This document shows, one piece after another, positions 53,009 through 61,803 of a DNA stretch of 64,000 nt. The stretch covers positions 1 to 64,000 of the forward strand of contig NZ_SSNX01000006.1 of NCBI RefSeq assembly GCF_004801415.1. Direction: 5' to 3'. Each line of letters opens with the position of its first letter. Within the stretch, counting starts at the first letter, position 1. This DNA comes from Deinococcus sp. KSM4-11 (GTDB lineage Bacteria > Deinococcota > Deinococci > Deinococcales > Deinococcaceae). The position numbers were made by a program, and so were the translations under genes. The notes under the pieces were generated by a model. The model searched no databases, was not told the origin of the DNA, and worked only from the letters and a program-made list of their open reading frames with translations.

Positions 53009-54486
53009 CCCTGCCGGAGTACGGACTGTACATCGGTGGCCAGTTCCTCCCGGCGCAGTCCGGGCAGCAGGAGGAGACCGTCAATCCGTACACCGGTCAG
53101 GCGTGGGCGCGGGTGCCACAGGCCGACGGGCGCGACGTGGACGCGGCGGTGCGCGCGGCCCGCCACGCGCTGGACGAGGGCCCCTGGGGCCGCATGACCG
53201 GGCGGCAACGTTCGAAGCTGATTCATCACTTCGCGCAGATCCTCGCCCGCGACGCCGACCTGCTCGGTGAGGCCGAGACGCGCGACAACGGCAAACTGCT
53301 GCGGGAGATGCAGGGACAGTGCCGCATCCTCCCGGAGTGGTACGAGTACTACGCGGGCGCTGCCGACAAGCTGCACGGCGAGACGATTCCGAGTGACAAG
53401 CCGAACTTCTTCATCTACACCCGCCGCGAGCCAGTGGGTGTGGTCGCGGCCATCATCCCCTGGAACTCGCCCCTGCTGCTGCTCACATGGAAGCTCGCCC
53501 CCCTGCTCGCGGCCGGGTGCACGGTGGTCGTCAAGCCCGCTGACCAGACGCCCGTTTCGGCGCTCGAGTTCGCCCGGCGGGTGGAGGAGGCTGGCTTCCC
53601 GCCCGGCGTGTTCAATGTGGTGACGGGCGGCCCGGTGGTGGGTGCGGCCCTCGCCTCGCATCCGGGGGTGGACAAGGTGGCCTTCACGGGCAGCACGGCC
53701 GTCGGCATCAAGGTTGGCCAGGCGGCAATGGGCCACTTGGCGAAGGTGAGCCTGGAACTGGGCGGCAAGAGCCCCAATGTCGTCTTTGAGGACGCCGACC
53801 TCGACGCGGCCGCAAATGGCGTGATCGCAGGCATTTTTGCGGCAGGTGGACAGACCTGCATCGCCGGCTCACGCCTCCTGGTGCAGGCGTCCGTGCACGA
53901 TGAACTGGTCCGGCGCGTGACTGAGCGGGCCCGCACCATCAAACTTGGTGATCCCCTTGCCCACGACACGGAGATGGGACCGGTGGCCTTCCGGGCGCAT
54001 CTCGACGGCATCCTGCGCCGCTGTGAACGTGGCCTCCAGGAAGGCGCGTCGCTGGTGACCGGGGGACGGCGGGCCTCCGGGCCGGGACTCGATGACGGGT
54101 ACTTCGTGGAGCCCACCATTTTCACTGACGTTCAGCCGCACATGGAGCTCGCCGCCGAGGAGATCTTCGGCCCCGTGCTGTCGGTGCTGAGTTTCGAGGA
54201 TGAGCCCGACGCCGTGCGGATGGCGAACGATTCCCGCTATGGCCTGGGGGCGGGCGTGTGGACGCGTGACCTGCAGCGGGCCCACCGCGCCGCGCACGCC
54301 ATTCGGGCCGGGACGGTCTGGGTGAACAGCTACCGCGCTGTCAGCTTCAACGCGCCGTTTGGCGGCTTCAAGGACAGCGGCTTCGGGCGGGAGAACTCCC
54401 TCGAGGGCGTGGGCGAGTACCTGGACACCAAGACCGTCTGGGTGGAACTCACCGGGGCCACACGCGATCCGTTCACGCTCGGCTGA
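53005..54486 (+). CDS. NAD(P)-dependent aldehyde dehydrogenase
   Basis: The 493-residue product has the full ALDH set: EPVGVVAAIIPWNSPLLLLTWKLAPLLAAGCTVVVKPADQTPVSAL, cofactor loop FTGSTAVG, catalytic Glu in LELGGKSPNVVF, catalytic Cys in GQTCIAGSRLLV, and the C-terminal FGGFKDSGFGREN. The length is normal. In this operon the probable substrate is the semialdehyde released by the two-subunit TPP decarboxylase. It overlaps maoC by ATGA. Confidence 0.93.
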   Translation: MTLPEYGLYIGGQFLPAQSGQQEETVNPYTGQAWARVPQADGRDVDAAVRAARHALDEGPWGRMTGRQRSKLIHHFAQILARDADLLGEAETRDNGKLLREMQGQCRILPEWYEYYAGAADKLHGETIPSDKPNFFIYTRREPVGVVAAIIPWNSPLLLLTWKLAPLLAAGCTVVVKPADQTPVSALEFARRVEEAGFPPGVFNVVTGGPVVGAALASHPGVDKVAFTGSTAVGIKVGQAAMGHLAKVSLELGGKSPNVVFEDADLDAAANGVIAGIFAAGGQTCIAGSRLLVQASVHDELVRRVTERARTIKLGDPLAHDTEMGPVAFRAHLDGILRRCERGLQEGASLVTGGRRASGPGLDDGYFVEPTIFTDVQPHMELAAEEIFGPVLSVLSFEDEPDAVRMANDSRYGLGAGVWTRDLQRAHRAAHAIRAGTVWVNSYRAVSFNAPFGGFKDSGFGRENSLEGVGEYLDTKTVWVELTGATRDPFTLG

Positions 54487-54491
54487 TCGGT

Positions 54492-56075
54492 ATGCACCTC
54501 GAGGGCCTCTACGTGCAGTTCAGTCAGGAACTGAACCGCGTGCAGAACCGCCGGCTGCACGCCTTACACCACCGCCTGCGAGAGCAGGTGCCGGCGGGCG
54601 TCACAGATCTGTACCCCGGGTACGTGAACCTGTACGTGGAGTTTGACGCCGGGCGGATCACCCGCGAGCAGGTGCAGGGCTGGGTGCGCGAGGTCCTGGG
54701 TACCCTGCCTGAAGGCCCGGACGGAGAAGGCCGCCGGGTGGAGCTTCCCGTGCGCTACGACGGTGAGGATCTGGATGACGCTGCACAGAGATTGGGCCTG
54801 ACCCGCGCCGAACTCATTGCGGGGCACAGCGGCGCGGACTACCTCGTGTACGCTGTGGGGTTTACACCTGGGTTTCCGTTTCTGGGTGAGGTGGCGCCGC
54901 CCCTGCGCCTGCCCCGTCGGGACACGCCGCGCGCCCTGGTGCCCTTCAACGCTGTGGCCATGGCGCAGGCCCAGACCTGCGTGTACGTGTTGCCCTCTCC
55001 AGGCGGCTGGAACCTGCTGGGCACGGCGCTCGACACCATCTACGACCCGCACCGCGCCGAGCCATTCCTGCTCGCTCCGGGCGACACGGTGCGCTTCGTC
55101 CCCGCCGACGGCGCGACGCCAGTGCTGCCCGCGGTGCGCGAGATTTGGCCTGCGCTTCCCCACACGCCAGCCATTCAGGTGATCAAGCCCGGCCTCCTCG
55201 ACCTGCTGGTGGACAACGGCCGCTTCCTGCAGGCCCACGTGGGTATGGCCCGCAGCGGGCCCATGGACGCTCCGGCCGCCTGGCAGGCGAACCTGCAGGC
55301 GGGCAACCCGGCCGGCGCGCCGCTCCTGGAATTCACGTTGCTTGGCCCAGTCCTGCGCGCCCTGCGCCCCTTGACCTTGGGGTTCGCAGGTCAGGGCATG
55401 ACGCCTCTGGTCGACGGCCAGCTCCATCAGCCTGGGAACCGACTCACGTTGCAGCCGGGACAGGTTCTCTCGTTTGCGTCATCAGCAACAGGGGTGCGCG
55501 CGTACCTGGCCCTTACCGGCGGACTGGAGACCCTGCCCTTCCTGGGCAGCAGCAGCACCGACCGAACCGGATTGATCGGGCGGCCCCTGGCGCGCGGGGA
55601 TGTGCTGGGTCAGGCTCAGCCCGGGCTGGAGGTGAACCTGCCGCCGTTGCCAATGCCTCCTGGTGGCCTGTCGGGAGACGTGATCACGCTGCGCCTCCTG
55701 CCGGGACCGCAGGCCAGCGAGGCGGCGCTGCGTGCCCTGGCGGACGGCGTGTTCACGGTGGGCACGCAAGACCGCATGGGCATCCGCTTCATTGGGCCGC
55801 CGGTGCCTGGGGGTCAGGTGATCAGCGAGGCCACGCCGCATGGAGCGGTGCAGGTCACGCCCGCCGGGCAGCCCATCTTGCTGCTGAACGACCGCGGGCG
55901 CATCGGCGGGTACCACAAGCCTGCCGTGCTGCACCCGGATGACCTTCCGCGCGCTGCGCAGTTGCGCCCACACCAGCGGGTGCGGTTTCAACCTTTCGTC
56001 AGCGTGCCGGCGAGCCGCTGGGCCGCCCGCTGGAGCATGCAAGCTTCTTTCGATTCTATGCCGAGGAGTACCTGA
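54492..56075 (+). CDS. pxpBC: Fused 5-oxoprolinase subunits B and C (KipI-KipA type)
   Basis: The 527-residue product joins two proteins. Residues 1-220 match PxpB/KipI (GYVNLYVEFDAGRITREQVQGWV, DYLVYAVGFTPGFPFLGEVAPPLRLPRRDTPRALVPFNAVAMAQAQTCVYVLPSPGGWNLLG). Residues about 228-527 match PxpC/KipA or urea-amidolyase-type carboxyltransferase (IQVIKPGLLDLLVDNGRFLQAHVGMARSGPMDAPAAWQANLQAGN, NDRGRIGGYHKPAVLHPDDL). In most bacteria these are two genes. Together with PxpA they form an ATP-dependent ring-opening complex. It lies 5 bases after the ALDH stop. Confidence 0.9.
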   Translation: MHLEGLYVQFSQELNRVQNRRLHALHHRLREQVPAGVTDLYPGYVNLYVEFDAGRITREQVQGWVREVLGTLPEGPDGEGRRVELPVRYDGEDLDDAAQRLGLTRAELIAGHSGADYLVYAVGFTPGFPFLGEVAPPLRLPRRDTPRALVPFNAVAMAQAQTCVYVLPSPGGWNLLGTALDTIYDPHRAEPFLLAPGDTVRFVPADGATPVLPAVREIWPALPHTPAIQVIKPGLLDLLVDNGRFLQAHVGMARSGPMDAPAAWQANLQAGNPAGAPLLEFTLLGPVLRALRPLTLGFAGQGMTPLVDGQLHQPGNRLTLQPGQVLSFASSATGVRAYLALTGGLETLPFLGSSSTDRTGLIGRPLARGDVLGQAQPGLEVNLPPLPMPPGGLSGDVITLRLLPGPQASEAALRALADGVFTVGTQDRMGIRFIGPPVPGGQVISEATPHGAVQVTPAGQPILLLNDRGRIGGYHKPAVLHPDDLPRAAQLRPHQRVRFQPFVSVPASRWAARWSMQASFDSMPRST

Positions 56076-56896
56076 TGACGAACAGCTCCGTACACCGTTT
56101 TGAAGGCCGTGTGGTTCTGGTCACCGGCGCGGGAGGTGGCATTGGCCGCGCCGTCGCTGAGCGTTTTGCCGCCCAGGGTGCAAAAGTCGCCGTGAACGAT
56201 ATCAAAGCCGACATGGTTGAGGCCGTCGTCGCCGCCATCACGGCCGCTGGCGGCGCGGCCCTGGCGGTTCCTGCCGACGTGTCGGACGCCGCGCAGGTCG
56301 GGGCCATGTTCCAGCACACTGAGGATCACTTTGGGTATGTGGACGTGCTGTACAACAACGCGGGTCTGATCGACACCGCCCGGCATTTTCTTCAGGGTGA
56401 CGAAGCGTGGTGGGACCGCATCATTCAGGTCAACCTGCGGAGCGTCTTCCTGTGCTCGCACCGCGCCGCAACGGTGATGGCGCGGCGGCGCCGGGGCGTG
56501 ATCATCAGCACGTCATCGGGGGGCGCCACCCGTTCCCACCGCGGCAATGTGGCTTACGACGCCACCAAGGGCGGCATTGAGGCGATGACGCGGGCGATGG
56601 CCCTTGATCTCGCTCCGTACGGCATCCGGGTAAACGGAGTGGTGCCAGGCTTCATCAACACCTACGGTCTGACCGAGGAGCAGTTGCGTATCCGGGAGAA
56701 GACGGTTCCGATGGGGCGGTACGGCGTGGCCGAGGACATGGTGGGCGCGGCCCTGTTCCTGGCGTCGGATGACGCGGCATTCATCACGGGGCAGTTCATC
56801 GCGGTGGATGGCGGTGTGCTCGTGCAGCAGCGCAGCGCGAATGTGGACACCTTCCCCGTCGAGGGCTTTCCGGTCATCCCGGCGGATCTCGCGTGA
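56075..56896 (+). CDS. Short-chain dehydrogenase/reductase
   Basis: The 273-residue product has the NAD(P) site VLVTGAGGGIGRAVAERF, VLYNNAG (NNAG motif), the catalytic Ser in ISTSSGG, and Tyr-Lys in VAYDATKGG, then LAPYGIRVNGVVPGF. It ends FITGQFIAVDGGVLVQQ plus about 20 extra residues. Asp in the VAVNDIKADM loop suggests NAD preference. It oxidises a hydroxy acid or reduces an oxo acid of the pathway. TGATG couples it to the fused gene, with GAGGAGT upstream. Confidence 0.92.
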   Translation: MTNSSVHRFEGRVVLVTGAGGGIGRAVAERFAAQGAKVAVNDIKADMVEAVVAAITAAGGAALAVPADVSDAAQVGAMFQHTEDHFGYVDVLYNNAGLIDTARHFLQGDEAWWDRIIQVNLRSVFLCSHRAATVMARRRRGVIISTSSGGATRSHRGNVAYDATKGGIEAMTRAMALDLAPYGIRVNGVVPGFINTYGLTEEQLRIREKTVPMGRYGVAEDMVGAALFLASDDAAFITGQFIAVDGGVLVQQRSANVDTFPVEGFPVIPADLA

Positions 56897-58023
56897 GCGC
56901 GGCCGATGTAGATGTTGCCGTGATTGGAGCAGGCATCGTCGGCGCCGCGTGCGCGTGGCGGCTCGCGCAGCGTGGGTTGAACGTTCTGGTTCTGGAACGC
57001 GATCAGCCCGCCAGTGGCAGCACGGGAAAGAGCGCGGCGGGCGTCCGGGCACAGTTCGCCAGTGAACCCAACATCCGCCTGTCACAGGAAAGTATCTCTG
57101 AGTATGCCGCGATGCCTCAGTCCGGGTATCAGCCAGGAGGCTACCTGATGCTGGTACCCGAACACCACTGGGTGGAGCACCAGGCGGGTGTGGCGCTCCA
57201 GCAGCAGCTGGGCGTGCCCAGCGAACTCCTGACGCCGCAGGCAGCGCAGGGCCACCTGCCTTTCGAGCCATCGGGGTTGGGTGGGTGCAGTTTCTGTCCC
57301 ACGGATGGGTTCGTGGACGCCCATTCGCTGACCTTCGAGTACGTTCGGCTGGCCCGTGACGCAGGGGTGACCGTGTGGACGGAGACACCGGTCACCGCCA
57401 TTCGGCCTGGCGCTTCAGGTGGGGCCGGCTGGTGCCTGGAGACCAGCCGGGGGGACGTGCGGGCCACGCAGGTTCTGAATGCTGCTGGAGCCTGGGCCGG
57501 CCAGGTGGGCGCTCTGGCCGGACTGGACATTCCAGTGCGCCCCGCGCGGCGGATGGTGTTCACGACCGGGCCCCTGCATCCGCCGCGCCGGGTGCCGATG
57601 GTCTTCGATCTGGAGAGTGGCGTGTGGCTGCGTTCAGAGGGCGAGCGCCTAATCTTCGGACGGGCAGATCCGGCCGATGTGGGGTGGCGTGAGGGGCTGG
57701 ACTGGGCCTGGCTCGACCCTACCCTGGAGGCCGCCCTGAACCGCTTCCCGTGGCTGGAAACAGCTGGTCTGGATCGCCGCGCGAGTTGGTGGGGGTATTA
57801 CGAGATCACCCCTGATCACCAGCCAATCCTGGGCAGGATGCCTGGCGTCCATGGCTGGCTCAATGCCTGCGGGTTCTCCGGACACGGGGTGATGCAGGCT
57901 GCCGCTGCGGCGCGCGTCCTCGCGCAGGAAGCATGTGAAGACGCGCCCTTCATCAACATTGACGCTCTCCGATACGAACGCTTTTTGGCCGGCGCCGTGG
58001 TGTCTTCGGACATCCAGCTGTGA
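56893..58023 (+). CDS. FAD-dependent oxidoreductase of the DAO (glycine/D-amino acid oxidase) family
   Basis: The 376-residue product starts [55 protein letters not shown], the Rossmann FAD site with the GSTGKSAAG loop seen in sarcosine-oxidase-beta-like enzymes. It ends with [26 protein letters not shown], the C-terminal FAD contact. Such enzymes oxidise secondary or D-amino acids or 2-hydroxy acids, giving an imine or 2-oxo acid. Here it could make the 2-oxo acid consumed by the TPP decarboxylase. Confidence 0.9.
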   Translation: MSAADVDVAVIGAGIVGAACAWRLAQRGLNVLVLERDQPASGSTGKSAAGVRAQFASEPNIRLSQESISEYAAMPQSGYQPGGYLMLVPEHHWVEHQAGVALQQQLGVPSELLTPQAAQGHLPFEPSGLGGCSFCPTDGFVDAHSLTFEYVRLARDAGVTVWTETPVTAIRPGASGGAGWCLETSRGDVRATQVLNAAGAWAGQVGALAGLDIPVRPARRMVFTTGPLHPPRRVPMVFDLESGVWLRSEGERLIFGRADPADVGWREGLDWAWLDPTLEAALNRFPWLETAGLDRRASWWGYYEITPDHQPILGRMPGVHGWLNACGFSGHGVMQAAAAARVLAQEACEDAPFINIDALRYERFLAGAVVSSDIQL

Positions 58024-58171
58024 GCGCCGAGTGGTGTCCACGCAGCGCCTTGTTCGCGCCTGCAAACCGCGCAGACCTGATTGCCAAGCTGCCGCGCAGC
58101 GCGCCCGACGCGGTGATTCTCGATCTGGAAGACGCCGTGCCGGCACGCATGAAGCCAGCAGCCCGGCGAAC
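58020..58171 (+). pseudogene. HpcH/HpaI/CitE-type lyase, N-terminus only, cut by IS6 copy I
   Basis: GTG 58020 overlaps the preceding stop (GTGA) and reads [20 protein letters not shown] then [32 protein letters not shown], where the IS6 end begins at 58172. RSALFxPANR and [12 protein letters not shown] are the hallmark start of CitE/malyl-CoA/citramalyl-CoA lyases. About 50 of roughly 280 residues remain, without the metal-binding Glu and Asp further on. The rest is not on the far side of the IS. So the last visible step of the operon is lost here. Confidence 0.85.
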
Positions 58172-58979
58172 GGTTGTGGCAAGTTGTTGGCTTCAAGACT
58201 GCAGAGAAGCGTCAGAAACGCAGGCGGCCTGAACTTCAGGCCGCTTCCTGTACCACTGTGCGCCAGATGTCGAACGCCTGTTTCTGCTGGAAACGACGAT
58301 GATGAGCGGGAACGGTGCAACTGGCCGGATGGTGCAGATTCGTGATGTGAGCGTGCAGGTTGAGGAACCCTTGTGCTCGTGGTCGTGACCTGAACCCGCA
58401 TTGCTGACGCTCCTGTCGGCGTGTGGGACGATGGGACTGCTCAATCAGGTTGTTGCAACGGGCCGTGACAACCTGGACGTGCTCCACAGCGTGGAGCACA
58501 GGAAGCTCGCGAAGAGCGGCACCGTAACTCCACAGCTTGTCGGTGTGCACCGTGACGGGGACGCCATATTCACCCAGCAGCCGGACGAAGAAGGACTTGG
58601 CCGCTTCAGTGTCCCGGTGGCGCTGAAGGAACACGTCCAGCACTGCACCGTGTTCATCGACGGCTCGCCACAACCAGTGTGTAACGCCCCCGACGTCCAT
58701 GTACATTTCGTCGAGATACCACCGGGAACCCCGACGGGGTTCCCGGTGGCGCAGTCCCTGGGCAAACAGATCGCTGAACTTGATGCACCACGTGCGAATG
58801 GATTCGCGGGTGATGGCAATTCCTCGTTCCAGCAAGAGTTCTTCGACGTCCCGATAACTCAGCGTAAATCGGTGGTAGAGCCACACGGCATACCCGATGA
58901 CCTCAAGCGGGAACCGGTAGCCGGGGAGCTTGTGACCACTCAACACCGCGCCAACCTACCAAACCAACTTGCCACAACC
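58172..58979 (-). mobile_element. IS6-type element, family 2 copy I, 808 bp
   Basis: The ends are GGTTGTGGCAAGTTGTTGG and the inverse AACTTGCCACAACC. The flanks CGGCGAAC and CTCTCTCT do not match. It truncates the CitE-type gene. It is almost identical to copy G. Confidence 0.9.
58236..58946 (-). CDS. IS6-family transposase (family 2, copy I)
   Basis: The 236-residue product differs from copy G at a few residues only (TRESIRTW for TRGSIRTW, HAHITN for HARITN, HHRRFQQKQ for HHRPYQQKQ). The DDE residues are in DEMYMDVGG, VHTDKLWSYG and CNNLIEQSHRP. It is intact and presumably active. Its coding-strand hairpin loop is GTC, that of G is GAC. Confidence 0.92.
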   Translation of the reverse strand: MLSGHKLPGYRFPLEVIGYAVWLYHRFTLSYRDVEELLLERGIAITRESIRTWCIKFSDLFAQGLRHREPRRGSRWYLDEMYMDVGGVTHWLWRAVDEHGAVLDVFLQRHRDTEAAKSFFVRLLGEYGVPVTVHTDKLWSYGAALRELPVLHAVEHVQVVTARCNNLIEQSHRPTRRQERQQCGFRSRPRAQGFLNLHAHITNLHHPASCTVPAHHRRFQQKQAFDIWRTVVQEAA

Positions 58980-59020
58980 CTCTCTCTGGTAGAACGTGGA
59001 TCCTGCTGGTACGCTTCAAC

Positions 59021-59602
59021 TCATTTCGAAGAGTCCCGGTCGGCCGCTGCCCCGACCTCCCCCGTTTCCTGCGGGTATTTCCGGCGCCACAGCGCCCACC
59101 CCTCGTCCGGAAAGGCGCGTTTCGCTTCCGGGGCGAAGAGGGCCGCACCCTCATGCTCCAGGGCCGCGTCCGGGCAGGGGATAACCTCGGTGTCCTGCAT
59201 GGCGGGGTGATCCGACCATTCGATCACGCGGCCGGAACCGCCCCAGGGATCGGCGGTGGCCCACACGATCCGCCCGATCCCGATCAGGGCGCTGGCCCCG
59301 CCGCACATCAGGCAGGGTTCCAGGCTGGTGTACAGGGTCAACGTCTCGGGCTGCTCGGGATTGCCCAGCTGGAAGTACAGATCCATCTCGGCGTGCGCGA
59401 TACCGGCGCGGCCGACGTGCTCGGCCGTCTGGGGTTCCTTGTGGCGGTTGCGTCCCCGGCCGACGATCTGCCCGTCGGCATCGACCAGCACGGCGCCAAC
59501 GGGAGCGCTCCCGGCGGCCTGGGCCTCGCGGGCCAGGGCCAGGGTGTCGCGCAGGTAACGGGCGTGGTCGAGTGGCGCGCGGGCGGCGGGGGTGTCAGGC
59601 AT
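59021..59602 (-). CDS. Zinc-dependent nucleoside/cytidine-type deaminase
   Basis: The 193-residue product begins MPDTPAARAPLDHARYLRDT and carries the deaminase zinc site: HAE in GIAHAEMDLYFQLGN (His ligand and proton-shuttle Glu) and PCLMC in SLEPCLMCGGASALIGIGRIVWATADPWGG. The sequence APVGAVLVDADGQIVGRGRNRHKEPQ is the usual substrate-pocket start. Family members deaminate guanine, cytosine, dCMP or tRNA adenosine, and the C-terminal extension (about 60 residues) resembles small-molecule enzymes more than TadA. It stands alone beside IS6 copy I. Confidence 0.88.
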   Translation of the reverse strand: MPDTPAARAPLDHARYLRDTLALAREAQAAGSAPVGAVLVDADGQIVGRGRNRHKEPQTAEHVGRAGIAHAEMDLYFQLGNPEQPETLTLYTSLEPCLMCGGASALIGIGRIVWATADPWGGSGRVIEWSDHPAMQDTEVIPCPDAALEHEGAALFAPEAKRAFPDEGWALWRRKYPQETGEVGAAADRDSSK

Positions 59603-59779
59603 GCCGGCACTCTACGGACGACCGGCGTGGGGTTCGGTGGGCGTTCGTCCTTTGCCTCAGCTTGAGGCAGAGAAGGGGAACGCGGGCGGCTTATCGTATG
59701 GATTGGCACCCCAGGTTTGACCTGAAAAGCCGCCTACGAGCCCAAAGTCGAGGCAACTGCATGCCTGATTCCTGCACTT

Positions 59780-61111
59780 TCATTGATCGGCATGCTCAGA
59801 TATCGGCTGTTGAAGAGCTTGCAGGGCGAGCGCCAGAAAGTCCGGGCTGCCGAATGAACCGGACTTCAATACCAGCAAGAGCCGCTGATCCGGAGCATAG
59901 GTGAGGGGCAGCCCGGGTTCGAGTTCCCGGAGCACCTGGGTGTGCGCGATGCCCAGGGCGCGGGTGAGCGCGGCGCTGGTGTCGCCGCCCAGGGCGATCA
60001 GGCGGCCCGAGGCTCCTCGCCGGGCCGCTTCGGCGCCGGCCTCGGCCAGGACGCCAGACAGCCGGCGGCTAACCTCACCAGCATCCAACCCGAGGGCGCG
60101 TCCGTGCGCACGGACGGCCACGACATCGGAGGATTCATTGGGCGTGCGGATGAGCACCGGCCGGTCGGAAAGGAGTACAGCGCAGGCCTGCCTGACAAGC
60201 GTATTTACTGCGGCGGCGGGAGCCAACAGCGCTTGCTCCGGATCCAGCACGAACTCAATGCCGTTGCTTGCCCGGAAGGCGGCAATCTGGGCGCGCGTCT
60301 GGGGCATCACCGAGCCCGCCACCAGCACAGCCCGGCGGGGATGGCGCACCTTTGAAACATCCGGCGGATTCAATGGTGCCACAGGCGGCCAGAGGGGCGG
60401 CAACTCCTCGGCCAGGGCGCTCGAGCCCAGGAAGACCCGAGCCCCGGCCAGCGCCCTGGCCAGCGCCTGCAAGTCACTCTGCGTTTCGGCGTCGGCCAGT
60501 ATGTATCGGCAACCCTGATCCCGCAGCCGCGCGAGTTCGGCGGTCAGCGCCTCGGGCCCGGCGCGTATCGCCTCCAGGGCCAGGCCCACCACTCCATGTG
60601 GCGTCTGGCGGCCCAGATCCCTTACGAGATCGGCGTCAAGACGTGGATGAAAGGGGTCGTGCGCGAATTCGGTCTGCGGCAGGGCCAAGCCGCGCACGAA
60701 GTGCTGACCGTGAACGGTCGTACGACCATTGCGGGGAAAGGCTGCCACCGCGACCGCCCTTATCTCGCTGAGCTCATCCAGTAATGCGTCGAACTCGGCG
60801 CCCACATTGCCCCGGAACACTGAACAGGTTTTCTTCCAGAAGGTATGGATGCCTGCCTCGCGCAGGGCCCCAGTGGCCCTGCGCACCCGCGCGGCTGCCT
60901 CGTGGGGAGCCAGCAGCCGTGAGTCGGTGTCGATGATCAGGGCGTCGGTGCGCTCCTCCATCAAGCGGGACGCGACCACTTCCCAGTCGGCCTCGGCAGC
61001 CACGATGCGCACGGCATACCCGTGCTTGGCGAGCAGGCCACCGATATCGCCTGCCCCGGTGATGTCGTCGGCTACGACGCCGAGTGGTAGTGGCCCCGCC
61101 GGCGCGCTCAC
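59780..61111 (-). CDS. Four-carbon acid sugar kinase family protein (DUF1537)
   Basis: GTG 61111 overlaps the aldolase stop codon (GTGA). The 443-residue product has LGVVADDITGAGDIGGLLAKHGYAVRI (substrate-side DDxTGA), FWKKTCSVFRGNVGAEFDALL (KxxSTxRG-like site) and the C-terminal ATP part GRLIALGGDTSAALTRALGI with LKSGSFGSPDFL. OtnK/DtnK-type kinases phosphorylate threonate, erythronate or related acid sugars so that a class II aldolase can act. The aldolase gene is directly upstream, so the two make a matched pair. It ends the minus strand sugar operon. Confidence 0.9.
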   Translation of the reverse strand: MSAPAGPLPLGVVADDITGAGDIGGLLAKHGYAVRIVAAEADWEVVASRLMEERTDALIIDTDSRLLAPHEAAARVRRATGALREAGIHTFWKKTCSVFRGNVGAEFDALLDELSEIRAVAVAAFPRNGRTTVHGQHFVRGLALPQTEFAHDPFHPRLDADLVRDLGRQTPHGVVGLALEAIRAGPEALTAELARLRDQGCRYILADAETQSDLQALARALAGARVFLGSSALAEELPPLWPPVAPLNPPDVSKVRHPRRAVLVAGSVMPQTRAQIAAFRASNGIEFVLDPEQALLAPAAAVNTLVRQACAVLLSDRPVLIRTPNESSDVVAVRAHGRALGLDAGEVSRRLSGVLAEAGAEAARRGASGRLIALGGDTSAALTRALGIAHTQVLRELEPGLPLTYAPDQRLLLVLKSGSFGSPDFLALALQALQQPISEHADQ

Positions 61112-61803
61112 GGTGCCCAGCCCGGCACGCCAGGTCGCAGACGCGGCCGCGTCTCACCGGCGGCAACGTGGAACCCATGGGTGGCGGCGCGGTTCGCCGT
61201 GGCCAGCTCAGCGTCCGACAGGACGCGGGCCTGACCGTGAGTGAGCAGCCACACGCGGGCCTGCTGCTCCAGCTCCTCCAGGCGGTCGATGGCCAGCTCC
61301 ACGCTCGCGGCGTATACCAGCGCGCCGTGGTTCTGGAGCAGCAGCGCGTTCGCGACCACGCAGGCCGACTCCACCGCTGCGGCGAGTTCCGGCGATCCCG
61401 GCGGGTGGTACGGCAGCAGCGGCACGCGGCCCACCGTGGTTACCGCGTACGAGCTGAGAATGGGGAGGACGTTGTCGGCCGTCGGCTCGGCCATGCAGGA
61501 CAGCGCCAGCGACGCGTCGGCGTGGACGTGCAGCGCGGCGTGGATGTCAGGCCGCTGGCGGTACAGCGCTGCGTGGAAGGCCGCCTCCTTGCTGGGCCTG
61601 GGGCCGCTCAGGTGCACGCCGTCCAGGCTGCACAGCGCGAAGTCGTCCACCGTCTGGCGCGCGCCCGCCCGGCCGGTGCCGCTCACCAGGAAGCCGCCGG
61701 AGTGGCGGTGGCTGACGTTGCCCCCGCTGGACGTGCTGAAGTGGCGGGCGTACAGGTCGCGGGCGACCCGGGCGAGGACGGCCGGTAGCGTGTCCGGCGT
61801 CAT
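61108..61803 (-). CDS. Class II aldolase/adducin family protein (OtnC-like)
   Basis: The start is ATG 61803, overlapping the glycosidase stop (ATGA). Longer upstream frames belong to another gene. The 231-residue product has the Zn/Mn site: GGNVSHRHSGGFLVSGTG, catalytic Glu in SKEAAFHAALY, HxH in ALHVHADASLALS, and the third His in LLQNHGALVYAAS. These are features of fuculose-phosphate and 3-oxo-tetronate 4-phosphate decarboxylase/aldolases. With the DUF1537 kinase it should convert a phosphorylated acid sugar into a triose phosphate and CO2 or an aldehyde. Confidence 0.9.
   Translation of the reverse strand: MTPDTLPAVLARVARDLYARHFSTSSGGNVSHRHSGGFLVSGTGRAGARQTVDDFALCSLDGVHLSGPRPSKEAAFHAALYRQRPDIHAALHVHADASLALSCMAEPTADNVLPILSSYAVTTVGRVPLLPYHPPGSPELAAAVESACVVANALLLQNHGALVYAASVELAIDRLEELEQQARVWLLTHGQARVLSDAELATANRAATHGFHVAAGETRPRLRPGVPGWAP

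Noticed and set aside
59900..59930. tRNA-like GGGTTCGAGTTCCCGG
   Set aside because: It is within the DUF1537 kinase gene and has no cloverleaf arms around it.
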